Assembly: GCA_964638815.1 (NCBI GenBank)
Contig: CAZXBB010000350.1
Span: 1 to 16,439 of the forward strand
Reading direction: 5' to 3'
DNA length: 16,439 nt
Source of the DNA: CAZXBB01 sp964638815
GTDB taxonomy: Bacteria; Planctomycetota; Phycisphaerae; Phycisphaerales; SM1A02
Shown here: positions 4,770 to 12,414 of the stretch, one piece after another
Layout of the letters: each line of letters begins with the position of its first letter
Numbering within the stretch: the first letter of the stretch is position 1
Notes under the pieces: generated by a model
Databases searched by the model: none
Seen by the model: only the letters and a program-made list of their open reading frames with translations
Told to the model about the DNA's origin: nothing
Position numbers and translations under genes: made by a program

Positions 4770-5822
4770 GTGGATTTCGTCACCCAGAATCTCCTCGGCG
4801 CCGTCGCGGCGCACGCCGTCGTCGGACGCTCGTGCCGGGACGGCGGCCTGGGCCGGCTCGCGCTCCTGGCCGGCGCGGCCGGCGGGGCGTTGCCGGACTT
4901 CGACTTCCTGCTGAAGCCGCTCGCCGATCCCGCGCTGCCGTGGGAGTACCACCGGCACTTCACGCACGCGCTCGTCGCGATCCCGGTGATCGGCCTCCTC
5001 GCGGCCGTGCCGTTCCTCGCCTTCGCGCGGGGACGCGAGCAGTGGCGCACGGTCCTCGCCGCCGCGACGATCGGGGCCGCGACGCACGGGCTCCTCGACA
5101 ACCTCACGAGCTACGGCACCCACCTCCTGTGGCCCTTCGTCGCGCACCGCACGGCCTGGGACTCCATGAGCATCATCGATCCCGTCTTCACGGCGGTGCT
5201 GCTGGCGGGCCTCGTCGTCGCCCTCTTCCGAGACCGCGTGCGTCCGACGCGTCTGGCGATGTTCTTCGCGCTTGCGTGGATCGCGCTCGGGTTCCTCCAG
5301 CACGACCGCGCTCTGGACGCGCAGCGCGCACTGGCCGCCGCGCGGGGACACGCCATCGTCCACGGGCGCGTCACGCCCGCGCTCGGCAACGAGATCGTCT
5401 TCCGCTCGGTCTACGAGGCCGAGGGGCGGCTCTGGGCCGACCTCGTGCGCGTGACGCCGTTCGGACCCGCCGGCGTGCGCGCCGGCACGTCCGTGCCGCA
5501 CTTCACGGAGGCCGACCTGCCGGCGCACGCCGGCGCCCGCGCCCGCGCGGTGTTCCGTGGGCTCGAGGCGTTCGCAGACTCGTTCGTCGCGCGCGTCGAT
5601 CCGGCGTACACGGGAGACGACCGGCTCGTGCTTGGCGACATGCGGCTCACCGCCGACGGGAACGGCTTCCGCGCGCTGTGGGGCATCGCGATCGACGATG
5701 CGGGCGAGCCGGCGGCCTGGGACGCGTTTCCGCGACGCGGCGACGACGCGGGCGCGATCCTCGCGGCGATCTGGGCGGACGTCGCGAAGCCGGAAGGGCG
5801 CTTCAGGACGCTCGGCGAATGA
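4770..5822 (+). CDS. YdjM-family membrane-bound metal-dependent hydrolase
   Basis: A 350-residue inner-membrane protein of the YdjM/DUF457 (PF04307) group, annotated as putative metal-dependent hydrolases; substrate unknown. The family's metal-binding blocks are present: LPDFDF (41-46), HRHFTHAL (61-68), HGLLDNLTSYG (106-116) and LWPF (120-123). Hydrophobic segments occur near residues 27-40, 68-86, 95-108, 138-154 and 162-177. After them comes a soluble C-terminal part (about 180-350) with no motif I recognise; this long tail is seen in some family members. The start is GTG; no Shine-Dalgarno is visible, but a TAnnnT box 7 nt upstream suggests a leaderless mRNA. The gene is convergent with the sulfotransferase gene 40 bp away. 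Family call firm, function unknown. Confidence 0.85.
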   Translation: MDFVTQNLLGAVAAHAVVGRSCRDGGLGRLALLAGAAGGALPDFDFLLKPLADPALPWEYHRHFTHALVAIPVIGLLAAVPFLAFARGREQWRTVLAAATIGAATHGLLDNLTSYGTHLLWPFVAHRTAWDSMSIIDPVFTAVLLAGLVVALFRDRVRPTRLAMFFALAWIALGFLQHDRALDAQRALAAARGHAIVHGRVTPALGNEIVFRSVYEAEGRLWADLVRVTPFGPAGVRAGTSVPHFTEADLPAHAGARARAVFRGLEAFADSFVARVDPAYTGDDRLVLGDMRLTADGNGFRALWGIAIDDAGEPAAWDAFPRRGDDAGAILAAIWADVAKPEGRFRTLGE

Positions 5823-5823
5823 A

Positions 5824-5840
5824 CCCCGGATCCGCCGGGG
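5824..5840. terminator. Hairpin between convergent genes, possible bidirectional terminator
   Basis: CCCCGG (5824-5829) and CCGGGG (5835-5840) can pair across a 5-nt loop, 1 nt after the stop of the YdjM-like gene and 22 bp from the stop of the facing sulfotransferase gene. There is no T-tract on either side, so efficiency is uncertain. Confidence 0.35.
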
Positions 5841-5862
5841 ACCAGCAGCCCGTTGCGGTGCT

Positions 5863-7317
5863 TCAACGTACCTCGAGCGCCTCGAGCAAAGGCCCGAGGT
5901 GCTTCTCGTACCGCTTCCAGCGCGCCACCGAGTCGCGGTAGATCGGCCGCGTGACCTGGTCGTAGCTGAGCGTCATCACCGTGCGCTCGGACTCGTGGAA
6001 GCTCAGGCACGCGTCGTCCCACTCGAGGCCGGCGAAGTCAATCAGCCCGCGCGTCACGTGCTCCTGGTCGCCGATCATCTCCTCGTAGATGACCTCGGTC
6101 ACGGGGAGCGGCAGCGCGTCCTTCCAGTGCGCGGCAAGCCGCGCGTTCTCGCGGCAGACGAGCCCGAGGCTGCGCAGGTCGCCGATGTACGCGTGCCGGT
6201 CCGTCAGGATCGGGTTCATGTAGCACGAGAGGCACGTGTCGCGCGGATCGCGCCGGCAGAGCACCACGCGGGCGGCGGGCCAGAGCTGCGCGATGAGCCC
6301 GAGCTGGACGAGGCTGTCGAGCGACTTGTTCACCACGCGCTTCGCCTCGCGGCGCGCGGACCGGAGGCGACTCAGGTACGCGTCGGCGACGCGATCGGCG
6401 GCGTCGGGCGTGAGGTCGGCGATCCACTCGGGGAACGGCCGCGACGAGCCGAGCTGCCCGGGCAGGGTGTCCGCGGCGCGCGTGACGTCCACGAGCTCGC
6501 CCGCGCCGTGGCCCGCGGGGTGCGAGTCGAGGATCTGCTCGACCAGCGTCGTACCCGAGCGCGGCATGCCGGTGACGAAGACGGGCACGTCCGACCGGTT
6601 CGAGGCCTTCGCCAGGGTCGCGATCGTCTCCGGGGCGCTCATCGCGATGATCGCGTCCACCATCGCGCGGTACCGGTCGATGTCGAAGAACGCCGGATCG
6701 ATCCCGTTCGCCTCCCGGCAGGCGGCGAACGCGCGGTCGCAGTCGCCCGCCCCGTCGCACGCCTTGGCGAGCGTAAACAGCAGGAGCTTGCGCTCCGGCG
6801 GCGCGAAGTCGTTCGCGGCCAGCCTTGCCTCGAGGTACGCGGCGGCGTCGGCGTGGCGGCGGTCCTGGATGAGCGCCCGGGCCCAGGTGCCCGCGACGAT
6901 CGCGGACTCCCCGCCGCGACGGACGAAGGGCTCGAGCAGCCGCCGGGCGCTCGCGTGGTCGCCGACGCGCTCGAGCGCGACGGCCTTCGACTGGACGATC
7001 CGCGCGTCGCCCTTCGTCGCCCTGAGCGCCTCGTCGAACTTCGCGATCGCCTCTTCCGTGCGCCCCTGCGCCGCCAGCGTGCGGCCGATCTGGTAGACGA
7101 AAGCCGGCTCGTTCGGCTGGAGCTTCGCCGCGCGTTTGAGGTACTTCAACGCGTCGTCGTGCAGCCCGCGGTCGTTCTCGATCGCCGCGAGCAGACGCAG
7201 GGCCCGCGTGTCCTTCCTGTTGCGTTCGAGGAGCCGCAGACAGATCGCGTGCGCCGGCGCGAGCTGTCCCGACGCGTACGCGCGCTGGGCTTCGGGGAAC
7301 TCGTCGGGGCCGGTCAT
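5863..7317 (-). CDS. TPR-repeat sulfotransferase
   Basis: A 484-residue fusion of N-terminal tetratricopeptide repeats and a PAPS-dependent sulfotransferase (Sulfotransfer_3 type). Residues about 5-205 show TPR-like helical pairs, e.g. PAFVYQIGRTLAAQGRTEEA (71-90). The catalytic part starts near 245 with the 5'-phosphosulfate loop VTGMPRSGTTLVEQIL (248-263). The 3'-phosphate region is VVLCRRDPRDTCLSCY (351-366), and the end SVARWKRYEKHLGPLL (463-478) is typical of this subfamily. TPR-sulfotransferases transfer sulfate from PAPS to sugars, lipids or tyrosines; the acceptor cannot be told here. There is no signal peptide. The ATG at 7315-7317 lacks a Shine-Dalgarno but has TACGAT 6 nt upstream. 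The neighbouring genes show no PAPS synthesis enzymes. Confidence 0.92.
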   Translation of the reverse strand: MTGPDEFPEAQRAYASGQLAPAHAICLRLLERNRKDTRALRLLAAIENDRGLHDDALKYLKRAAKLQPNEPAFVYQIGRTLAAQGRTEEAIAKFDEALRATKGDARIVQSKAVALERVGDHASARRLLEPFVRRGGESAIVAGTWARALIQDRRHADAAAYLEARLAANDFAPPERKLLLFTLAKACDGAGDCDRAFAACREANGIDPAFFDIDRYRAMVDAIIAMSAPETIATLAKASNRSDVPVFVTGMPRSGTTLVEQILDSHPAGHGAGELVDVTRAADTLPGQLGSSRPFPEWIADLTPDAADRVADAYLSRLRSARREAKRVVNKSLDSLVQLGLIAQLWPAARVVLCRRDPRDTCLSCYMNPILTDRHAYIGDLRSLGLVCRENARLAAHWKDALPLPVTEVIYEEMIGDQEHVTRGLIDFAGLEWDDACLSFHESERTVMTLSYDQVTRPIYRDSVARWKRYEKHLGPLLEALEVR

Positions 7318-7323
7318 GCGGCC

Positions 7324-7329
7324 ATCGTA
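7324..7329 (-). promoter_or_regulatory. Putative -10 box of the sulfotransferase gene (leaderless type)
   Basis: TACGAT on the minus strand ends 6 nt before the ATG. There is no Shine-Dalgarno. The geometry equals that of msrB. Confidence 0.4.
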
Positions 7330-7398
7330 TCGGGGCCCGGCGTGTGGCGGCCGGGTTCCCGATGGCGCGTTTCCGGTCTGTGGTGCGAGCGACGTGGA

Positions 7399-7427
7399 CG
7401 GGAAACCGGGAACCGGGAATCGGGAAC
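7399..7427 (+). repeat. Four-copy CGGGAA(A)C/T short tandem repeat
   Basis: Units CGGGAAAC, CGGGAAC, CGGGAAT and CGGGAAC follow each other without gaps in the 246-bp divergent spacer between the sulfotransferase and aminotransferase genes. Related GGGAATCG and CGAAACCGG fragments continue to about 7470. No coding potential is seen in the spacer. Confidence 0.6.
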
Positions 7428-7554
7428 ACGTGAGCGGCGGGTTTCGCCGAGGGAATCGCGAAACCGGAAACGCCGGACGCCTCCGCGCGAACTCAACGGC
7501 GTTCCCGGCTAAGGTACGCACCGCCGGCCGCGCGCCCGCCCCATCCGCAACGCG

Positions 7555-7559
7555 AGGAG
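7555..7559 (+). promoter_or_regulatory. Ribosome binding site of the aminotransferase gene
   Basis: AGGAG lies 4 nt before the ATG at 7564 and supports this start. Confidence 0.5.
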
Positions 7560-7563
7560 ACCC

Positions 7564-8826
7564 ATGACCGATCCCGCCGTCGCCCCGTTCCGATCGATGC
7601 CCTTCATGGGCGTCATCCGCGTCAACGAGGAAGCCGCGAAGCTTGGATTCGACCATGGACCATCCTGGGCGAACCTCGGCCAGGGCCAGCCCGAGGTCGG
7701 CGCGCTCGAGGGCGCGCCGCCGCGGATCGATCGCATCGACATCGACGTCACCGACAACGCATACGGCCCGGTCGAGGGTCTGCCGGAGCTGCGCGAGGCC
7801 GTGGCCGCGCACTACAACCGGCTCTTCCGAAGAGGGCACGCCTCGCAGTACACGGCGGAGAACGTCGCCATCGGCGGCGGCGGGCGGCTCACGCTCTCGC
7901 GGGCCGGGGCCGCGCTCGACGAGATGCGGCTCGGCTACTTCACGCCGGACTACACCGCGTACGAGGACCTGCTCACGACGTTCCACCGCGTCAACCCGGT
8001 GCACATCGAGCTGCGGGCCTCGGAAGGCTTCCGCATCGACCCGAAGGATCTCGACGCCCGCGTCGGCAAGGATCGTCTCGGCGCGCTCGTCATCAGCAAT
8101 CCGTGCAACCCGACGGGCACGCTCGTGTGCGGCGACGAGCTCGGCGCGTGGATGGATATCGGCCGGCGGCGAGGCTGCGCGATGCTGATGGACGAGTACT
8201 ACTCGCACTACGTCTACAAGGACGGCTTCGACGACGGCCCGGTCAGCTCGGCCGCGTACGTCGAGGACGTGAACCGCGACCCCGTGATCATCTTCGACGG
8301 TCTGACGAAGTGCTTTCGCTACCCGGGCTGGCGGTGCGGCTGGGTGGTCGCGCCGAAGGACATGATCCGCACGCTCACCGCGTCGGGCAGCTTCCTCGAC
8401 GGCGGGCCGTCGCGCCCGATCCAGCGTGCGGCCATCGAGGTCCTCGAGCCGTCACGCGCCGACCGCGAGACGAACGCCGTCCGGAAGGCCTTCCGCGCGA
8501 AGCGCGACGTGATGGTCGCGAAGCTCACCGCGATGGGCGTGACGTTCGTGAACGCCCCCGAGAGCACCTTCTACGCCTGGGGCTGCATCGAGAACCTGCC
8601 GGCGCCGCTCAACGAGGGTCTCGGCTTCATGCGCGCCGGCTTCGAGCAGAAGGTGCTCACTGTGCCGGGCGCGTACTTCGACGTGAACCCGCACCGCCGG
8701 CGCCCCGCGCCGTCGCCCTTCGACGGATGGGTGCGGTTCTCGTTCGGCCCGCCGATGGAGACGGTGAAGTGGGGTCTCGAGCGTCTGGGCGAGATGGTGA
8801 CCGCGCGGGCCCCCGTCGGCGCCTGA
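7564..8826 (+). CDS. Pyridoxal-phosphate-dependent aminotransferase, class I/II
   Basis: A 420-residue fold-type I PLP enzyme that transfers amino groups between an amino acid and a 2-oxo acid; substrate unknown. Motifs in order: NAYGPVEGLPELREAV (65-80), NPCNPTG (179-185, with N182 the ring-contact Asn), MDEYYSHYVY (209-218, with D210 pairing with the pyridine nitrogen and Y213 with O3'), the Schiff-base lysine in DGLTKCFRYPGWRCGW (K249; R257 is a phosphate ligand), and WVRFSFG (389-395), where R391 is the substrate-carboxylate Arg. Length is usual for aspartate/alanine-type aminotransferases. The protein is cytoplasmic. A clear AGGAG precedes the ATG. It stands alone; the next gene is 272 bp downstream. 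Enzyme class certain; specificity not readable. Confidence 0.93.
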   Translation: MTDPAVAPFRSMPFMGVIRVNEEAAKLGFDHGPSWANLGQGQPEVGALEGAPPRIDRIDIDVTDNAYGPVEGLPELREAVAAHYNRLFRRGHASQYTAENVAIGGGGRLTLSRAGAALDEMRLGYFTPDYTAYEDLLTTFHRVNPVHIELRASEGFRIDPKDLDARVGKDRLGALVISNPCNPTGTLVCGDELGAWMDIGRRRGCAMLMDEYYSHYVYKDGFDDGPVSSAAYVEDVNRDPVIIFDGLTKCFRYPGWRCGWVVAPKDMIRTLTASGSFLDGGPSRPIQRAAIEVLEPSRADRETNAVRKAFRAKRDVMVAKLTAMGVTFVNAPESTFYAWGCIENLPAPLNEGLGFMRAGFEQKVLTVPGAYFDVNPHRRRPAPSPFDGWVRFSFGPPMETVKWGLERLGEMVTARAPVGA

Positions 8827-9048
8827 TCGATCCGCCGCCGGCGCGCCTCGAGAGCACGCGACCGTCCATGCCCGGCCTGGGGGCGGCGCCGGAAAATATC
8901 GATGCGATGAACCTTGTGGTCCGGCCGGCGGGGGAGGATCATGGGATCAGGAGGTGCGCGTTCGACTGAGGACTGCGAACCCGATCGGGCGGCCGCGACG
9001 GACAATCTGCGCCCAGGCCGCGACCGTCCCATCCCCCGACGCCGGGAC

Positions 9049-9077
9049 GTCCGGGCCGGGCCCGGGTCTCCCCGGAC
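9049..9077 (+). promoter_or_regulatory. 5'-UTR hairpin upstream of the Cys-rich repeat gene
   Basis: GTCCGGG (9049-9055) pairs with CCCGGAC (9071-9077), and the interval contains the 10-bp palindrome CCGGGCCCGG (9056-9065). It ends 9 nt before the AAGGAGA ribosome binding site, so it could affect translation or mRNA stability. The rest of the 8827-9098 spacer shows no gene; an A/T-richer spot at 8891-8912 is the only promoter-like sequence. Confidence 0.35.
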
Positions 9078-9086
9078 CGGCGTAAC

Positions 9087-9093
9087 AAGGAGA
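9087..9093 (+). promoter_or_regulatory. Ribosome binding site of the Cys-rich repeat gene
   Basis: AAGGAGA lies 5 nt before the ATG at 9099. Confidence 0.55.
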
Positions 9094-9098
9094 CACCG

Positions 9099-11510
9099 AT
9101 GAGAACGAAGAAGCTGATCTGCACCTGTCTCGGCGGCGTCCTCGCGGCTTTCGCGCTCGTTGCAGCGGCCGCGACGGCCGCGACGGCCGCGGCGGCGCCG
9201 GGCGGCGAGGGTGCCTGCTGCCTCCGGGACGGCCAGTGCGTCGTGACGACGGAGGACCACTGCATCGCCGGGGGTGGACACTACCGCGGAGACGGAACCG
9301 GTTGCGAGAACACCGACTGCGCGCCGGTCCGCGGCGCGTGCTGCTTCCCCAACGGTGCGTGCCACGTGCTGCCGCCCGCGCTCTGCGAGGCGGAGGGGGG
9401 CGAATACCGCGGTGATGACACCCACTGCGAGAACGTCGACTGCCCCGGCATCGAGCGCGGCGCGTGCTGCTTCCCGAGCGGCGCGTGTCACGTGCTGCCG
9501 CGCGAGGTCTGCCTGGCCGAGGGCGGCGACTACCGCGGCAACGGTACGAGCTGCGACAACGTCAAGTGCCCCGGCGACCCGCGCGGCGCGTGCTGCTTCC
9601 CGGGGGGGAGCTGTCACGTCCTTCCGGAGGACCTGTGCGGGGACGAGGGCGGCCAGTACCGCGGCGACGGCGTCCCCTGTGACGATGTCGAGTGCCCGAT
9701 GCCGCGACGCGGAGCGTGCTGTCTCGAGAACGGCCAGTGCTTCGTCGTGCCCGAGGAGGTCTGCGCGAACGAGGGCGGCGAGTACTCCGGCGACGGCTCC
9801 CGCTGCGAGGACGCCGAATGCTTCGGCCCGCCCGTGGGCGCGTGCTGCCTCCCGGACGGCGCGTGCCGCATCCTTACCGAGATGCGCTGTCACGACGAAG
9901 GCGGCCACTACCGCGGCGACGGCCACCGCTGCGAGGACGTGGACTGCCCCCGCCCCGCCGTGGGCGCGTGCTGCTTCCCGAGCGGCGCGTGCGTCGTGAT
10001 TCCGGAGGCCGTATGCGAGGCGGAGGGCGGCGCGTACCGCGGTGACGGCATTCCCTGCCGCGACGCGGACTGCCCCGGCCCGCCGCGCGGCGCGTGCTGC
10101 TTCCTCGACGGTCGCTGCCACGTGCTGCCCCCGGACGTGTGCGCGGCGGAGCGCGGTCGCTACCAGGGCGACGGCGTGCCGTGCGAGGACGTGGACTGCC
10201 CGACGCCGGTGATCGGCGCGTGCTGCCTCCCGAACGCGTGCGCGGTCCTGCCGCGCATCGTCTGTCACGAGCTGGGCGGCGAGTTCCAGGGCGAGGACAC
10301 GCGCTGCGAGGACACGCACTGCCCCGGCCCCCGGCGAGGGGCGTGCTGCTTCCCGAACGGCGAGTGCGCGATCCTGCCCGGCCCGCGTTGCGAGCACGTC
10401 GGCGGTCACTACCGCGGCGACGACACCACGTGCGAAGACGTCGAGTGCCCGCACCCGGTGCGCGGCGCGTGCTGCTTCATGGACGGACGGTGTCTCGTTC
10501 TCCGGCCGCAAGTGTGCGAGCACGAGGGCGGTCATTACCAGGGCGACGGCGTCCGGTGCGAGGACATCGAGTGCCCCGGCGTCGAGATCGGCGCGTGCTG
10601 CTTCGAGAACGGTGCCTGTCACGTGCTGCCGCGCGTGCTCTGCCTGCACGAGGGCGGTGTGTTCCGCGGGCCCGACACGACGTGCAACGACGTCGAGTGC
10701 GAGGGCCCGGCGCGCGGCGCGTGCTGCTTCCTCGACGGACACTGCTCGGTGCTGCGGCCGGAGGTGTGCGACCACGAGGGCGGTCGCTACCAGGGTGACG
10801 GCACCCGGTGCGAGGATATCGAGTGCCCCGTGCCGGATTTCGGGGCATGCTGCTTTCCGAACGGCGCGTGTCACGTGCTGCGAGAGGAACACTGCGCGGC
10901 CGAGGGCGGCGTGTACCAGGGCGACGGCGTGACCTGCGACGAGGCGGAGTGCCCGGGCCCGGCGCGCGGCGCGTGCTGCTTCGCCGACGGTCGCTGCATG
11001 GAGCTGCCCGAGAACGCCTGCCACGCCGAAGGCGGCGACTACCGCGGCGACCACGTCCGCTGCGAAGACGTCGATTGCAACGCGATGGCGCGCGGCGCGT
11101 GCTGTCTCGAGTCCGGTGCGTGTCACGTCGTGCCCGAAGAGGTCTGCGCCGCGCATGGCGGCAGCTACCAGGGTGACGGCACGACGTGCGAGGACGTCGC
11201 GTGCACGGGTCCGGTGCGCGGCGCCTGCTGTCTGCCCGAAGGCGACTGCTACGAGCTGCCCGAGGGCTCGTGCGGCGTGGCGACCGGCGCGTACCAGGGC
11301 GACCTGACGACCTGCGCCGGGGCCGCGTGTCCGGGCGGACCCGGCGACGTCAACGGTGACGGCACCGTGAACTTCGAGGATCTCCTCATCGTGCTGGCGG
11401 AGTGGGGCGCGTGCCCTGACCCGCCGCACGCGTGTCCGGCCGACCTCGACGGCAGCGACGAGGTGGGCATGGCGGACCTTCTGCTGGTGCTCGTCAACTG
11501 GGAGGCGTAG
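9099..11510 (+). CDS. Secreted protein with 17 Cys-rich repeats and a C-terminal dockerin-like domain
   Basis: An 803-residue exported protein. Residues 1-36 form a signal peptide (MRTKK, hydrophobic core, then Ala/Thr-rich with AAA cleavage sites); LICTC is not a proper lipobox. Residues 37-748 are 17 tandem repeats of 42 residues (repeats 1 and 9 have 41). The consensus is about RGACCFPNGACHVLP, then C, EGGxYRGDGTxCEDVDCPG, with six Cys at fixed positions 4, 5, 11, 19, 33 and 38, so about 102 Cys in the array. An even number per unit suggests three disulphides per repeat. Residues 749-803 hold two calcium-loop motifs, DVNGDGTVNFED and DLDGSDEVGMAD, each followed by an LLxVLxxW stretch, like dockerin type I. 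Similar 'GACC...GGxYxGDGTxC' repeats are common in planctomycete secreted proteins, with no known function. A good Shine-Dalgarno precedes the gene and an intrinsic terminator follows. Secretion well supported, function unknown. Confidence 0.9.
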   Translation: MRTKKLICTCLGGVLAAFALVAAAATAATAAAAPGGEGACCLRDGQCVVTTEDHCIAGGGHYRGDGTGCENTDCAPVRGACCFPNGACHVLPPALCEAEGGEYRGDDTHCENVDCPGIERGACCFPSGACHVLPREVCLAEGGDYRGNGTSCDNVKCPGDPRGACCFPGGSCHVLPEDLCGDEGGQYRGDGVPCDDVECPMPRRGACCLENGQCFVVPEEVCANEGGEYSGDGSRCEDAECFGPPVGACCLPDGACRILTEMRCHDEGGHYRGDGHRCEDVDCPRPAVGACCFPSGACVVIPEAVCEAEGGAYRGDGIPCRDADCPGPPRGACCFLDGRCHVLPPDVCAAERGRYQGDGVPCEDVDCPTPVIGACCLPNACAVLPRIVCHELGGEFQGEDTRCEDTHCPGPRRGACCFPNGECAILPGPRCEHVGGHYRGDDTTCEDVECPHPVRGACCFMDGRCLVLRPQVCEHEGGHYQGDGVRCEDIECPGVEIGACCFENGACHVLPRVLCLHEGGVFRGPDTTCNDVECEGPARGACCFLDGHCSVLRPEVCDHEGGRYQGDGTRCEDIECPVPDFGACCFPNGACHVLREEHCAAEGGVYQGDGVTCDEAECPGPARGACCFADGRCMELPENACHAEGGDYRGDHVRCEDVDCNAMARGACCLESGACHVVPEEVCAAHGGSYQGDGTTCEDVACTGPVRGACCLPEGDCYELPEGSCGVATGAYQGDLTTCAGAACPGGPGDVNGDGTVNFEDLLIVLAEWGACPDPPHACPADLDGSDEVGMADLLLVLVNWEA
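9207..11342 (+). repeat. 17-unit, about 126-bp tandem repeat array inside the Cys-rich gene
   Basis: Seventeen in-frame units (15 of 126 bp, two of 123 bp). Protein-level spacing of the six Cys is almost invariant while intervening residues vary, which indicates old, selected repeats rather than a recent expansion. The block GGCGCGTGCTGCTTC or close variants recurs at most unit starts. Confidence 0.9.
11343..11507 (+). other. Dockerin-like Ca2+-binding domain at the C-terminus of the Cys-rich protein
   Basis: Two EF-hand-like loops with Asp/Asn/Ser/Glu at ligand positions (DVNGDGTVNFED and DLDGSDEVGMAD), each followed by a hydrophobic helix ending in Trp. The order and size fit dockerin type I. 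In planctomycetes such domains are usually non-cellulosomal and occur at the C-terminus of exported proteins. Confidence 0.75.
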
Positions 11511-11538
11511 ACCTGTCCCGTTGAAGCCGTGCTTCTTC

Positions 11539-11575
11539 GCAGCCGGGCGGCATGGGCCGTCCGGCTGCTTTTCTT
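11539..11575 (+). terminator. Intrinsic terminator of the Cys-rich repeat gene
   Basis: A 13-bp stem (GCAGCCGGGCGGC, 11539-11551, with GCCGTCCGGCTGC, 11556-11568; one G-T wobble) with a 4-nt loop, followed directly by TTTTCTT. It begins 28 nt after the stop codon. Confidence 0.85.
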
Positions 11576-11808
11576 GTGCCCGGCTCCGTCGTCGTCCCAT
11601 TGCCGTGCCGTCGTCGCCGCCAGCGGGTGCGCGTCCGCGGGAACGGTCGACGTGTCGCGCGCACGCACCATCCCACGATGCCTCGCGTGAACATCCCGCG
11701 CAACCGGCGGCGGCGGGGGGCGAGCGAACCGCCGCGTCTCCCGCGCGACGGCACGCGCAAGCCGTTCTTATCGGAACCGGGCCGCCCCGCCCGCGACCGG
11801 CACGACGC

Positions 11809-11831
11809 GTGCACCTTCTCTCGAGGTGCAC
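11809..11831. promoter_or_regulatory. Perfect inverted repeat GTGCACCT-N7-AGGTGCAC
   Basis: Eight-bp perfect arms (11809-11816 and 11824-11831), 9 bp if the flanking C/G is included, around a 7-nt spacer. It overlaps the GTG that would start the doubtful ORF at 11826. The preceding stretch 11576-11808 shows no other feature. It may be an operator. Confidence 0.35.
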
Positions 11832-12260
11832 GTCTCCGGCCGCTTCAACCCGCACGTGATCGACCCCGTCGGGCGTCTGCTCCGCGTTGCCGCGTCGTGC
11901 CCGTCGCGGCGCGCCCAGCGCGATCCCGTGGTCGCCGACGACGTGCGGGCCGAAGTGCGGCAGGAGCGTCTGACCGCGGCCGACCTGCGGCGCGAAGTGC
12001 TCCGACTGCGGGGCGAGCTCGGGCGTCTGCGGCGCGCCGTGGCCGCTTCCTCGCCTCCGTCGCGCGACATGGACTCGTTCGATGCGTCTACGTGTCCGCG
12101 GGCCGTCACGCCGCCTGCCACGCGGAAGAGCTACGCGGCGGATCCGGTCGGGTTCGTGGCGCCGCGCGGCGTCGAGGCTGCGGCGTCCGCTCCCGCGCCC
12201 GATGTCGTGAACCAGTTCCGCGTTACGAACCTCGGGACGCTGCTCGACGTGTGGGCGTAG
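11826..12260 (+). CDS. Doubtful hypothetical protein
   Basis: A 144-residue open frame starting at GTG and ending at TAG. Third codon positions are almost all G/C, as in the real genes here, and residues about 39-71 look like an Arg/Leu-rich coiled coil (around LRREVLRLRGELGRLRRAV). It then has a low-complexity Ala/Pro part and ends VTNLGTLLDVWA. I recognise no family. There is no Shine-Dalgarno or TAnnnT box, and the frame stays open without a start codon back to about 11691. Competing frames on both strands are also open. It may be a real small gene, a decayed gene or chance in a high-GC spacer. Confidence 0.3.
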   Translation: MHVSGRFNPHVIDPVGRLLRVAASCPSRRAQRDPVVADDVRAEVRQERLTAADLRREVLRLRGELGRLRRAVAASSPPSRDMDSFDASTCPRAVTPPATRKSYAADPVGFVAPRGVEAAASAPAPDVVNQFRVTNLGTLLDVWA

Positions 12261-12326
12261 CCGGCTCGCTCTTCTTCGCTTCGACCATGGGGCACCCTCG
12301 ACCGCGCCGGTGTGCGTGTCCGTGTG

Positions 12327-12390
12327 GGCGACCCGTGTCGGCGACCCGTGTCGGCGACCCGTGTCCGCGACCCTGTGCGCGACCCTGTTC
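12327..12390 (+). repeat. 13-bp minisatellite upstream of the efflux genes
   Basis: Three exact copies of GGCGACCCGTGTC (12327-12339, 12340-12352, 12353-12365) are followed by two degenerate units, CGCGACCCTGTG (12366-12377) and CGCGACCCTGTTC (12378-12390). The array ends 39 bp before the RND adaptor start, so copy number could affect its promoter. Confidence 0.8.
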
Positions 12391-12414
12391 CGCGCCCGAC
12401 CGCGAGTGGCGACG

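Noticed and set aside
3282..5528. A 748-codon minus-strand frame opposite the HTH and YdjM-like genes
   Set aside because: Arg/Glu-rich composition without domains; both plus-strand genes have recognisable motifs and starts.
8908..8970. A 20-codon ATG frame upstream of the Cys-rich repeat gene, possible leader peptide
   Set aside because: No Shine-Dalgarno, no attenuator-like alternative stems and no regulatory residue run; most likely chance.
9207..11342. CRISPR array
   Set aside because: The 126-bp periodic units are in-frame coding repeats with conserved Cys spacing, not short repeats with unique spacers, and there are no cas genes.
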